Shown one piece after another: positions 16,640-25,500 of a DNA stretch of 49,549 bases (the stretch's first letter is position 1; each line of letters opens with the position of its first letter). The stretch is from Alphaproteobacteria bacterium (GTDB taxonomy: Bacteria; Pseudomonadota; Alphaproteobacteria; UBA9219). The position numbers and the translations under genes were made by a program. The DNA is taken from positions 1-49,549 of the forward strand of contig JABDFY010000018.1 of NCBI GenBank assembly GCA_013286365.1, read 5' to 3'. The notes under the pieces are model-generated. The model was not told where the DNA came from. It did not search any database and saw only the letters and a list, made by a program, of their open reading frames with translations.

Positions 16640-18799
16640 CTATCTTCCTTTTGTCCGCTCGACAGAATTTATGGCGCCGTTCGCGCGAAGAGCCGCGACA
16701 ATATTGGTTAGATGTTTAACGTCCTGCACTTCGACATCGACGAGTATGTCGAAAAACTCAGGTGTACGGTTCGTGATTTTTAGATTAGTAATATTACCGT
16801 TATTTTTGCCAATAATCGTCGTCAAGGTGCCAAAACTATTTGGCAGATTGGTCAAAACCACCGTCAGGCGGCCAACGAGCCCTTCCTCTTTTCCATGTCC
16901 ATCGTCCCACCCCACATCGATCCAACGCTCAGGTACGCGCGCAAAGCTTTCTAGCGTTTCACAATCTTGCGTATGAATGGTAACCCCTTTACCAGTCGTA
17001 ACGATACCGACGATGGCATCGCCCGGTAGCGGGTGACAGCAACGCGCATAATGCACGGCCATACCCGGGATTAATCCTTTCAATGTTAACGGCGTCGTGA
17101 GAGAGCGCGCTTTCGGTTTGGTCGTCAGCGCAATTTTTTCCCCGCTTTTGTCAGTTTTATCATCAGCTTTGGCGCGGTGCTCTGGAAAACCTGCATTAAA
17201 GACATCACGTATGGGCTGTAAAGATGCCCCCACATTTGCGTAGAGATCTTCGAGTGAGCCTGCTTGAAAATTCTTGGCAACAGCTTCAAAAGCTTTTTCA
17301 GCGAATGAAACACCTTCTTGTTTACATAATTTTTCCAGCATAGAGCGGCCTAAAGTTACATATTCCGCACGCTGTTGCGTTCTAATAAATTTGCGGATGC
17401 GCGAACGCGCCTTGCCACTGACAACAAAGCGCTCCCAAGCCGGCGACGGCGAGCCGCCCTTTTGTGTAACCACTTCAACCTGATCGCCATTATGTAAGAC
17501 AGTACGCAGAGGCACCATGCGGCCATTGACCTTGGCGCCAACACATGTATCGCCGACCCCGCTATGGACGGCATAGGCAAAATCAACAGGTGTCGCCCCG
17601 CGCGGCAAGGCGATCAGATCGCCTTTCGGCGAAAAACAAAAAACCTGGTCTTGAAATAACTCGAGTTTGGTATGCTCCAGAAATTCTTCCGGTTTTTGCG
17701 CGTGTTCGACAATATCGAGGAGTTCGCGCAACCATCGATATTGGGTGCCATCGGTTCGTTGTTCTCCTGACTTATATGTCCAGTGTGCAGCCACGCCAAG
17801 CTCGGCCACTTCGTGCATAGACTTTGTGCGGATTTGAATTTCAATACGCTGCTTTTCAGGACCAATAATGCCGGTATGCAAGCTCTGATACTTATTTGGC
17901 TTTGGCGTCGAGATGTAATCTTTAAAACGCCCAGGAACGACGTGATAGCGGCTGTGGATTGCTCCCAGCGCCTGATAACATTGCTCAATTGTATCGACGG
18001 TAATACGAAACGCCATAATGTCGGACAACTGTTCAAAGGCGACGTTTTTACGCTGCATCTTGCGCCAAATTGAATAAGGCGCTTTTTCTCGGCCATGAAC
18101 TTCTGCCTTAATCCCAGACTGCTCAAGCACGCTACGCAATTCTTTAAGTACTTTATTGGCAACATCGCCACCTTCGCTGCGCAAGAAATTGAGCCTGGCT
18201 ATAATGCTGTTGCGCGCGTCTGTATTGAGCTCAGCAAAAGCTAGATCTTCGAGTTCATCCTGCATTTTTTCGATGCCGATGCGCTCAGCTAAAGGCGCAT
18301 AGATATCAAGCGTTTCGCGCGCAATGCGTTTGCGTTTTTCAGGATCTTTAAGATGATGGAGTGTCCGCATGTTGTGCAGACGGTCAGCAAGTTTAATCAG
18401 CAGTACCCGAATATCTTCCGACATCGCCAATACAAGTTTACGGAAGTTATCAGCTTGTTTGGCTTGATCGCTTTGCAGCTCAATACGCGATAATTTCGTA
18501 ACGCCATCCACGAGACGTGCTACATTGGGACCAAATTGCTTTTGAATATCTTCAAGCGAAGCGAGGGTGTCTTCGACTGTGTCATGGAGTAGCGCCGTTG
18601 CAATGGTGGTGCTGTCCATTTTCATTTCGGTCAAAATGCCGGCAACCTCAAGCGGATGCGAGAAATAAGGGTCACCGGAGGCACGCGTCTGGGTGCCATG
18701 CGCCTGCATCGAAAAAACGTAGGCGCGGTTTAGCAGATCCTCGTCAACACTAGGATCGTAGACGCGCACGCGCTCAACCAGCTCATACTGCCGCATCAT
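16640..18799 (-). CDS. spoT: Bifunctional (p)ppGpp synthetase/hydrolase (Rsh/SpoT)
   Basis: This is the long Rel/SpoT enzyme of the stringent response. Order: HD hydrolase domain (SHPLEVAGIL, ALLHDTVEDT, IKLADRLHNMRTL, all metal ligands present), synthetase domain (YSIWRKM, SDIMAFRI, RFKDYI and KYQSLHT, RIEIQIRT), TGS domain (VDFAYAVHSGVG), conserved Cys/His zinc-finger region (HYARCCHPLPGDAIVGI) and C-terminal ACT domain. It should both make and degrade (p)ppGpp. The usual start is the MMRQYELVERV segment, so I chose ATG at 18799 over a TTG at 18859. It is the last gene of the group rpoZ - Rel paralogue - spoT and converges with the FliL-like gene. Confidence 0.95.
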   Translation of the reverse strand: MMRQYELVERVRVYDPSVDEDLLNRAYVFSMQAHGTQTRASGDPYFSHPLEVAGILTEMKMDSTTIATALLHDTVEDTLASLEDIQKQFGPNVARLVDGVTKLSRIELQSDQAKQADNFRKLVLAMSEDIRVLLIKLADRLHNMRTLHHLKDPEKRKRIARETLDIYAPLAERIGIEKMQDELEDLAFAELNTDARNSIIARLNFLRSEGGDVANKVLKELRSVLEQSGIKAEVHGREKAPYSIWRKMQRKNVAFEQLSDIMAFRITVDTIEQCYQALGAIHSRYHVVPGRFKDYISTPKPNKYQSLHTGIIGPEKQRIEIQIRTKSMHEVAELGVAAHWTYKSGEQRTDGTQYRWLRELLDIVEHAQKPEEFLEHTKLELFQDQVFCFSPKGDLIALPRGATPVDFAYAVHSGVGDTCVGAKVNGRMVPLRTVLHNGDQVEVVTQKGGSPSPAWERFVVSGKARSRIRKFIRTQQRAEYVTLGRSMLEKLCKQEGVSFAEKAFEAVAKNFQAGSLEDLYANVGASLQPIRDVFNAGFPEHRAKADDKTDKSGEKIALTTKPKARSLTTPLTLKGLIPGMAVHYARCCHPLPGDAIVGIVTTGKGVTIHTQDCETLESFARVPERWIDVGWDDGHGKEEGLVGRLTVVLTNLPNSFGTLTTIIGKNNGNITNLKITNRTPEFFDILVDVEVQDVKHLTNIVAALRANGAINSVERTKGR

Positions 18800-18890
18800 G
18801 CGAGATGGCTTAGCCGTGGCCTTAGTTATTTCACCTGACACATCAATCACGATAAGCAACGATAGGAGTTAAACAAACATAGGAACTGTT

Positions 18891-20963
18891 TTACGTCTGA
18901 GCAAGCCGATTACCGAGTTGTGTCCTTTTTAACTGATTCATACGTCTGCGGTGCTCTTCTCGGCTCGACTTTACACGAAGATGTCCCATCCATCGTTCTA
19001 AATTATTGTATTGAGGATCTTGTATAAGAGTGATCTCATCTCCGGTTACTATGTTGTAATCAAATACAGCACCAGGCTTTTTTAGATCCCAGTAAGCCCC
19101 ATTAACCACAGCCGCCACGACATGTGTCGCCATGTCTGAGTGTACGGCATAAGCAAAGTCCCCTATTGTTGGATAACTAGGTTTTAAGGGGTCGGCCCCT
19201 TCGGTCACATTAATCGGTACGTACGCCCCATCATTGCCCAAAGCTATCACACGCCGCGGCCGCGTACGCGGCAACAATCTGTAGCCTCTTCGCCTAGCTT
19301 GCATATTTCCGCGAATTTCCTGAAGCAGAGGATAATTATCAAACAGATAGTACGATCTATGTCTTTGTGCGTGATGATAAGCCTTAAGAAAGCCAAAAAC
19401 AGATTTTGTGCGCTTATATCTTGGATGATTATGCTGTGGCCCAGAATAACTAGCTACTTCATCAGCTTCTCTAAATATCTGAATTTCAGTCTCAACCCTT
19501 CCAGCATGGGGATCAATCGTATTGACACCAACATGCAAGACTCTGTAATCGCCCCTAGGATTTGCTAAGTAATCATGATGCAAGTCCGGCACTGTGCCGT
19601 ACACGCCTTGCAATGCCATAGCTATACGGTAGCTATCCTGATCATTCCCGTTAGTGACACGGCATCTGAAAGCAAATTTGTCTTGAACACCTGCAAACAA
19701 TTCATCAAATGCATCTTCTCTAACAATATAGGAGTACCTTTCGTTTAGCCCCCCTGCGCTACTATCGTCGCCTACAGTATTTGCTGCGGCCGGTTGTTCC
19801 AATTGTCTGTTATTGTCGTAAGTCCTTCTGGCTTGCCTGCGAAGCATTTTTTTCCAAATGGCGTAATCACTCTTCGCTCTACCAAAAACTGTAATGGCCT
19901 TAAATTGATGTACTCTCGAGTCCAAGACTTCATGCACAACTGAAAGGAGAGGGTTCGCAAGTTCTTGTAATGCGCTAATTAGCCACTCAGGATAATTTCT
20001 CTTCTTCGCGCCCCTGTTTACAAATCGTCCAATTTTATTATTTGTACGCTGTAGCCTTATCAACACACGTCTATAAAGTGAATTTCTATATCTAATTTTT
20101 GTACGGTTTGGACGGATAGTTTCCCTTAATCTTCCTTCGATCCGCCTCACCAACGCTCCCTTGTTTCCAAATCTTTTCATGCCTTCCGCAATTCTATTAG
20201 TAGCATCCGGGTCGATATGTTTCATGATGAGTTGCTCTAGTTCTTGCGACGCATCATCCCATTCAAATCCATGCATTATTGGTAAAAAGATACCGTCAGC
20301 AAATAGAGCAACGCGAATCCGCTCTTCAGCGCCACCATCGAATTCGCCCCGGCCGTTCCAGCCAACCTTAATGTTTCCCAAAGTCCGCATGGTTTGCAAA
20401 CAATCAGCAATTTTTATTGGAATGACCCTCGAGCTACTGGGTAGCGAACAAAGTGCTTCTTGGCCCAGTTCAAACTGTATTTGATTATAACTGAGCTCCC
20501 TTTCTGTGAGTTCTCTTTGGGCATGAATATTACGTCTGATTTTTGTAATTCTTGTTACTTCATCCGTTAGACTGGCAACGCCAACTCCAAACGTTTCTTC
20601 GATGTCAGATAATGAAATGACGTCAACAGCTACAGCTCCGTGTAAGAGGGCTGCGATAATAGGCTCCAGAGATTCTTTTTGAGCTGTTGCTGAACGGTCG
20701 AGTTGGAGAGCAGCCACTGTTGTAGCGACACCAAGCGGATAATCGTAGGGCCGCCAGTCCTTCTGCAGCGCCATCATCGTTCGCTGAGCGCCCATAGCCC
20801 ATTCAGCAGCTTGCCGAACAGGCACCGAATCCATTCCCTGGTTTTCTACTAAGGCGCAAAGATAATCGATCGTAATAGGGCCATGGCGGCCTATTTCTAC
20901 AGCAGCTTTGGGAAACCCAAGATCTGCCGTCTGGCTCGAGCTATTTACGGCTATACCGCTCAT
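18891..20963 (-). CDS. Diverged Rel/SpoT paralogue with a ruined hydrolase site
   Basis: The 690-residue protein keeps the order HD-like, synthetase-like and TGS. In the HD part the metal residues are largely lost: family SHP is DYP (Y75), HD is HG (H108, G109), the ED pair is AV, and ADRLHNM is ADCLQTM (D187 kept). The synthetase part keeps GRAK (R362), YAIWKKM, D428 in VQDKFAFR, Y473 and H477 in GDYRVLHV, and E493 in TEIQIF. TGS spans about 598-648 (GDFAYAVHSDMATHVVAAVV). The protein stops about 40 residues later, so the zinc-finger and ACT domains are missing. The start ATG has AGGAG close upstream. It lies between rpoZ and spoT in the same direction and looks more AT-rich. It may be a synthetase-only or regulatory paralogue. 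Confidence 0.85.
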   Translation of the reverse strand: MSGIAVNSSSQTADLGFPKAAVEIGRHGPITIDYLCALVENQGMDSVPVRQAAEWAMGAQRTMMALQKDWRPYDYPLGVATTVAALQLDRSATAQKESLEPIIAALLHGAVAVDVISLSDIEETFGVGVASLTDEVTRITKIRRNIHAQRELTERELSYNQIQFELGQEALCSLPSSSRVIPIKIADCLQTMRTLGNIKVGWNGRGEFDGGAEERIRVALFADGIFLPIMHGFEWDDASQELEQLIMKHIDPDATNRIAEGMKRFGNKGALVRRIEGRLRETIRPNRTKIRYRNSLYRRVLIRLQRTNNKIGRFVNRGAKKRNYPEWLISALQELANPLLSVVHEVLDSRVHQFKAITVFGRAKSDYAIWKKMLRRQARRTYDNNRQLEQPAAANTVGDDSSAGGLNERYSYIVREDAFDELFAGVQDKFAFRCRVTNGNDQDSYRIAMALQGVYGTVPDLHHDYLANPRGDYRVLHVGVNTIDPHAGRVETEIQIFREADEVASYSGPQHNHPRYKRTKSVFGFLKAYHHAQRHRSYYLFDNYPLLQEIRGNMQARRRGYRLLPRTRPRRVIALGNDGAYVPINVTEGADPLKPSYPTIGDFAYAVHSDMATHVVAAVVNGAYWDLKKPGAVFDYNIVTGDEITLIQDPQYNNLERWMGHLRVKSSREEHRRRMNQLKRTQLGNRLAQT

Positions 20964-21043
20964 TACTCCTACAACTCGCCATAGAATAAATACTTAAAAA
21001 AATATTGCCTTCGTATTCACGTAAGCCTGAAATGAGTGTCCAA

Positions 21044-21466
21044 TTATTCTTTGACGACTTCATCTTCAAAGGCTGCATTGCCGAGGCCATCATCGGCTGG
21101 CTGTTCGCCTGCCGTTTCTTCATCTTCAAAATCATCTTCAATTTCAGTTTCTTCGTCGGCTTCATCTTCAGCAGCGCCAATCCAATTCTGCTGTTCACCG
21201 GCCATGAGTTCGACAACTTCTTCTTCAGGTTGATCAGGCTCGATGCGCTTCTGTAGACCTTTAATCAGCGATTCTTGTAACCCACCAAGATCAAGTTTCT
21301 GCTCAGCAATCTCACGCAGAGCAACTACTGGGTTTTTATCGCGGTCACGTTCAAGTTTAAGCTCGGCACCCGATGCCAAAGCGCGGGCGCGATGCGCTGA
21401 AAGCATAACCAGATCAAAGCGGTTAGGAATTTGTAAAACGCAATCTTCAACTGTTACGCGCGCCAT
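21044..21466 (-). CDS. rpoZ: RNA polymerase omega subunit with a long acidic tail
   Basis: Residues 1-60 are a clear omega subunit: [45 protein letters not shown]. Omega stabilises beta-prime and contributes to a ppGpp-binding site on RNA polymerase in proteobacteria. Residues from about 80 to 140 are an acidic, low-complexity tail ([18 protein letters not shown]), as in several alphaproteobacterial omegas. It lies 80 bases upstream of the Rel paralogue and then spoT, so the effector-making enzymes and one target-site subunit are likely cotranscribed. Confidence 0.93.
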   Translation of the reverse strand: MARVTVEDCVLQIPNRFDLVMLSAHRARALASGAELKLERDRDKNPVVALREIAEQKLDLGGLQESLIKGLQKRIEPDQPEEEVVELMAGEQQNWIGAAEDEADEETEIEDDFEDEETAGEQPADDGLGNAAFEDEVVKE

Positions 21467-21858
21467 TGTATGTCCCTCATTGTTTCGATTTCATGTCTTT
21501 GTACATGCATTACAGTTTTATTATCAACTGTAGATCTACCTACCAAATATTGCCAGCAACTTACCACAATATGAAATCTGCTGCCAAGATTGTTTTTTAA
21601 AGGAACGAATTTTAAAGGCGATATGTAACATATTGAAATCAATGGTGAGAATGTTTTGCTAGTTGAATTTATTAATTGTCATCTTGTGCCATAATGTCTT
21701 TTGGCGTATCTACTGCGCCTTCGATTCGAGCGGCTTAACGATTTGGATTGCCATTTTTAGGCAATTCGAGTATAAGGTTGGGGTAGATTTTTGAGATATA
21801 CCTTGAAGCTTGGATAGCCTTTCACGATTGTTCGTCACATCAGTTAAACGAGGAAAAA
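21467..21858. other. Intergenic region between rpoZ and the NYN gene, no gene seen
   Basis: This 392-base AT-rich stretch separates the divergent rpoZ and NYN-domain genes. I see no coding region or RNA gene. It must hold the promoters of both sides; a good sigma70-type candidate for the rightward gene is listed separately. No strong hairpin is visible. Confidence 0.5.
21748..21776 (+). promoter_or_regulatory. Candidate sigma70-type promoter for the NYN-domain gene
   Basis: TTGCCA (21748-21753) and TATAAG (21771-21776) are separated by exactly 17 bases, in the correct direction about 80 bases before the ATG at 21859. The ATTGCC/GGCAAT inverted repeat overlapping the -35 is short and may be chance. 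Confidence 0.4.
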
Positions 21859-22482
21859 ATGATATTTTATAAAGAAGAGCGCGCCGCAATGTTTATCGAT
21901 GGCGCCAATCTTTACGCAGCAGCCCGTGGACTAGGTTTTGACATAGATTACAAGAGGTTACTTGAAGTTTTTGCTGGTCGCGGCCGTCTAGTGCGCGCCT
22001 TTTATTACACCGCTTTGATCGAAAACGAGGAATATTCACCTATTCGGCCCTTGGTCGATTGGCTGGATTATAACGGCTATACGATGGTCACAAAACCGAC
22101 CAAAGAGTTCACGGACGCCTTCGGTCGCCGCAAAATAAAGGGTAATATGGACATCGAGCTTGCCATCGACGTGATGGAGATGTCTGAGCATGTCGACCAC
22201 ATCATCATTTTCTCTGGCGATGGTGATTTCCGTCGCCTGGTTGAGGCCATTCAGCGCAAAGGCGTTCGTGTTAGTGTCGTTAGCACGATGCGCTCATCGC
22301 CGCCTATGGTTGCCGATGAATTACGCCGTCAGGCCGATAACTTTATCGAACTGCAAGAACTGATGCCCCATATTGCTCGTGCCCGCGTTGAGGGCCAGCA
22401 ACAGGGTGGCGGCCAACCTAACCTGAAGGAAGTGGCTCAGAATCTTGAAACCACCCAAGAAGAAATTCAAGACGTCGCTTAA
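21859..22482 (+). CDS. LabA/DUF88-family NYN-domain protein, predicted ribonuclease
   Basis: The 207-residue protein has the NYN (PIN-like) acidic site: AAMFIDGANLYAAARGLGFD, NMDIELAIDVMEM and IIFSGDGDFRRLVEAIQRKG, followed by VRVSVVSTM. The conserved aspartates are in IDGANL, in MDIELAIDV and in SGDGDF. Family members are predicted metal-dependent RNases. A short charged Gln-rich tail follows. The start at 21859 has GAGG upstream. It converges with smpB with a 8-base gap; neighbourhood to smpB and rpoZ is common in alphaproteobacteria and suggests an RNA-quality role, which is inference. Confidence 0.85.
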   Translation: MIFYKEERAAMFIDGANLYAAARGLGFDIDYKRLLEVFAGRGRLVRAFYYTALIENEEYSPIRPLVDWLDYNGYTMVTKPTKEFTDAFGRRKIKGNMDIELAIDVMEMSEHVDHIIIFSGDGDFRRLVEAIQRKGVRVSVVSTMRSSPPMVADELRRQADNFIELQELMPHIARARVEGQQQGGGQPNLKEVAQNLETTQEEIQDVA

Positions 22483-22490
22483 CAAAGCCA

Positions 22491-22976
22491 CTATCTAGAA
22501 CGCATAATTCTTGCTTTGTCGCGTTCCCAATCGCGCTTTTTGATCGCTTCGCGCTTGTCCGCTTTGTGTTTACCTTTGGCAAGACCGATCTCCACTTTGG
22601 CAATCCCGCGTCGATTGAAATAAATCCCAAGCGGCACCAGGGTAATGCCCTCGCGCCCAACAACGCCCATCAATTTATTCATTTCACGTTTATGTAATAA
22701 CAGACGGCGTGGTCGACGTGTTTCGTGCTGCAGGTGTGAGCCTGCTTTCTTATATTCAGGGATGTAGGCATTGAGCAAAAAAAGACCGCCATCTTTGGGG
22801 CCCGCGAAAGATTCTTGAATACTGGCTTGTCCGGAGCGCAAAGATTTCACTTCCGTGCCTTCCAAGACGATACCGGCTTCGATCGTATCGGTAATAAAGT
22901 AGTCATGCCGCGCGCGCCGGTTCATGGCAACGTAGCGTTGGGCCTTGGCCCGCTCGGATGTATTTTTGTCACTCAT
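22491..22976 (-). CDS. smpB: SsrA-binding protein SmpB
   Basis: SmpB brings tmRNA to stalled ribosomes for trans-translation. The 161-residue form begins at the ATG at 22976 ([20 protein letters not shown]); the longer frame to 23075 has no family similarity. Motifs: [43 protein letters not shown]-like [12 protein letters not shown], and the C-terminal basic helix [18 protein letters not shown]. The partner ssrA RNA is not in this window. Confidence 0.95.
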   Translation of the reverse strand: MSDKNTSERAKAQRYVAMNRRARHDYFITDTIEAGIVLEGTEVKSLRSGQASIQESFAGPKDGGLFLLNAYIPEYKKAGSHLQHETRRPRRLLLHKREMNKLMGVVGREGITLVPLGIYFNRRGIAKVEIGLAKGKHKADKREAIKKRDWERDKARIMRSR

Positions 22977-23131
22977 ACCCAAAGGCTTACCTGACAATCT
23001 TTCCGGTAACAACTTTGATGTCATCGATCCAATTGCAAAAGAGTGCCCAGGGTAAGTTTGATTGCCTTGCCCCACTAAAATCTGTTAAGTCCCATGAACT
23101 GGATTCGTTTTTATCGACCTTATTTCGCCTG

Positions 23132-25072
23132 ATGACCCGCATCTTCGCCTTCTGCTGTCTATTATTACTAGGCCTGTTTATCGGTCAGGCTGAGGCGTCG
23201 ACGCTTGAAGCCCAGAATATACGACATGCCTTTGCAGCCTTAGATGCCGGCCATGCCGATCAAGCGGCAAGTATAGCCTCGCATATTAACGATCAGTTGC
23301 TTTACAAAATATTCCGCGCGTACCAGATGGCACAACCCGGCAACGATGTCGGCTATGAAGAAATGGCAAGCTTTGTTAGGGACAACCCTGACTGGCCGGG
23401 CATCAAAGGTATTCTGGCGATTGCCGAACAGAAAATTCCTTTGAGCACCAGTCCTGTTGAAGTCGTCAGCTGGCTTGCGGCCTATCCGCCGCAAACTTTG
23501 GTCGGATTTTACCGGTACATTGATGCCCTTGATGTCATCGGTCAAACCAAAGACGTCCATAATCTTATTCGCACCCGTTGGGTAGAAGGCGAATTCGGCG
23601 CTGACGAGTTAACCGCATTTCACGCCCGCTTCGAACGATTTTTACAAATTGACGATCATTGGGAACGTCTTGATCGATTGTTATGGAATAACGACACCAT
23701 TAATGCTCGCCGCATGTATAATTTCGCTACACCTGAAATGAAAACTGTTGCAGAAGCGCGTATTTCGCTTAGCACGCAAGCCAGTAACGCTGACGATCTC
23801 GCCAACCACGTGCCCTCTTCGTGGCAGGATGATCCTGGGTTCCTCTATCAGCGTCTAAGGTGGCGTGTTCGTAATAATCTCGATGATGAAGCAAATGAAA
23901 TGCTTTTACACGCGCCGGCAGAGCTAGGCCGACCCGATGCGTGGTGGAATGAGCGCAACATTATGATCCACCGCGCTATGGATCAACATAACTACAATCT
24001 GGCTTATAAGTTAGCCGCTGACCATGGACAGACGACGGCAAAATCTCTGGTCCAAGCCGAGTTTCTAGCCGGCTGGCTTGCCTTGCGCTTCCTCGATAAA
24101 CCTAGCGAAGCGCAGGAACATTTCGAAGTCTTATTTGACAGCGCTACAACACCGATCAGCCGTGCGCGGGGTGCCTATTGGCTCGGTCGGGCTTACGAAG
24201 TTCTCAACAACAAAATTGAGGCCGAGCAATCCTACGAAACAGCTGCCGCGCTCAATACAACATTTTATGGTCAGCTGGCAGCGACAAGATTATGGAGTAA
24301 TCCCATCCTTTCGGCGACCTCAGATCCACCGATTCCACCCAATATACGTGATAAATTTTTCCGTCGCGACATCATTCGAGCCATTGGCAGACTTTATGAT
24401 GTCGGAGAATATGATCGAGCGAGTGTATTCTTTAAAACAGTCATAGATAGCACGACACAAAGAGCTGATTTTGTTTTACTGACCGAGCTTGCCTATCGCA
24501 TCAAGCGACCGGATCTTGCCATTGAGACTGTTAAAGCTGCCAATCAAAGAAATATGCTTATCGCATCAGGCGGATTTCCCGTGCTCGAACATCATGTGCC
24601 GATGCCACCTGAGCCTGCGTTTACTTATGCGCTCATAAGGCAAGAAAGCATGTTTGATCCAAATGCAGGTAGCCCCGTGGGCGCTCGCGGCCTCATGCAA
24701 CTCATGCCACATACGGCACATGCCGTCGCAAAACATATGGGTATTAAATACAAAGACGCCTATCTGACAGATCCGAACTACAATCTACGGCTAGGTACAG
24801 CCTTCGTGCAAAGTGAACTGAACCAGTTTGATGGCTCTTATGTGTTAGCCTTGGCCGGATACAATGCCGGACCTGGGCGTGTCCATGAATGGCTTAGCCA
24901 AATCGGCGATCCGCGCAATGCTGCGATCGATCCCGTTGATTGGATCGAGTCTATACCCGTCCCTGAAACACGCAACTATGTACAGCGTATTATTGAGAAT
25001 TTACAGGTCTATAGAGCCCGCTTAAATGGCGGCCACGCGCCCCTTTCAATACTGAAAGATTTAAAGCGATAG
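23132..25072 (+). CDS. slt: Soluble lytic murein transglycosylase
   Basis: The periplasmic enzyme cleaves peptidoglycan with 1,6-anhydro product formation. Start ATG at 23132 opens a signal peptide (MTRIFAFCCLLLLGLFIGQA). The long middle part is the alpha-helical superhelical (U-type) domain with repeated helix pairs; the C-terminus is the SLT catalytic domain: FTYALIRQESMFDPNAGSPV with the catalytic Glu in RQES, GARGLMQLMPHTA, NLRLGTAFVQSEL and VLALAGYNAGPGRVHEWL. The mature length of about 625 fits the Slt70 type. Upstream ATG at 22958 lies over smpB and is rejected. dapA, often between slt and smpB in alphaproteobacteria, is absent here. Confidence 0.92.
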   Translation: MTRIFAFCCLLLLGLFIGQAEASTLEAQNIRHAFAALDAGHADQAASIASHINDQLLYKIFRAYQMAQPGNDVGYEEMASFVRDNPDWPGIKGILAIAEQKIPLSTSPVEVVSWLAAYPPQTLVGFYRYIDALDVIGQTKDVHNLIRTRWVEGEFGADELTAFHARFERFLQIDDHWERLDRLLWNNDTINARRMYNFATPEMKTVAEARISLSTQASNADDLANHVPSSWQDDPGFLYQRLRWRVRNNLDDEANEMLLHAPAELGRPDAWWNERNIMIHRAMDQHNYNLAYKLAADHGQTTAKSLVQAEFLAGWLALRFLDKPSEAQEHFEVLFDSATTPISRARGAYWLGRAYEVLNNKIEAEQSYETAAALNTTFYGQLAATRLWSNPILSATSDPPIPPNIRDKFFRRDIIRAIGRLYDVGEYDRASVFFKTVIDSTTQRADFVLLTELAYRIKRPDLAIETVKAANQRNMLIASGGFPVLEHHVPMPPEPAFTYALIRQESMFDPNAGSPVGARGLMQLMPHTAHAVAKHMGIKYKDAYLTDPNYNLRLGTAFVQSELNQFDGSYVLALAGYNAGPGRVHEWLSQIGDPRNAAIDPVDWIESIPVPETRNYVQRIIENLQVYRARLNGGHAPLSILKDLKR

Positions 25073-25129
25073 CCAAACCCCCTGACTATTTGCTAGGATC
25101 ATCCGGCTTGGAAAGAAGGCCCCGGGGTT

Positions 25130-25459
25130 ATGCCGATGTTGGATTTCGTTCTCGCTTTTGCTCTCGTTACCGCCATTGCGGCCACTGGCTTTGTCGTTGT
25201 GGCCGTGATGTGGCTGCGCAAACTGCGTGAAACGGTATCGACTGCGCTTACCGAAGTCGCCAGTCAACAGGTTCGTACCGCCCAGCGTGTCGGTGAGGCC
25301 GTCGCCCAGATCCAAAAACAACAACACTCCAACGAACAACAATTGCAGAACTTGGCTCAAGCCAATATGCGGATGCGCCAAGATTTGGTCAATGTCGCCC
25401 ATAAGCTTGAGCACAGAGAAATGGAGCAACATCCCCGCGGCGACAGGACCGTTCATTAG
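25130..25459 (+). CDS. Small membrane-anchored coiled-coil protein
   Basis: The 109-residue protein has one N-terminal transmembrane helix (VLAFALVTAIAATGFVVVAV), a short basic stretch (WLRKLRE), then a Gln/Glu/Ala-rich helix with heptad character (QVRTAQRVGEAVAQIQKQQH, then SNEQQLQNLAQANMRMRQDL) ending in a His/Arg tail. This topology is like small envelope or scaffolding proteins, but I recognise no family. It follows slt by 57 bases in the same direction and could be cotranscribed with it. Confidence 0.55.
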   Translation: MPMLDFVLAFALVTAIAATGFVVVAVMWLRKLRETVSTALTEVASQQVRTAQRVGEAVAQIQKQQHSNEQQLQNLAQANMRMRQDLVNVAHKLEHREMEQHPRGDRTVH

Positions 25460-25500
25460 CTGCCCTTTAAATAGCTGCGATCAATCCCTATATTGTTTCT

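Noticed and set aside
17614-18171. 185-residue minus-strand ORF in spoT
   Set aside because: It is in another frame of spoT, whose synthetase motifs cover this region.
18891-20963. Idea that the second Rel-like gene is a decayed duplicate of spoT
   Set aside because: The frame is open over 690 codons, has a good Shine-Dalgarno and keeps selected synthetase residues, so it is diverged, not decaying.
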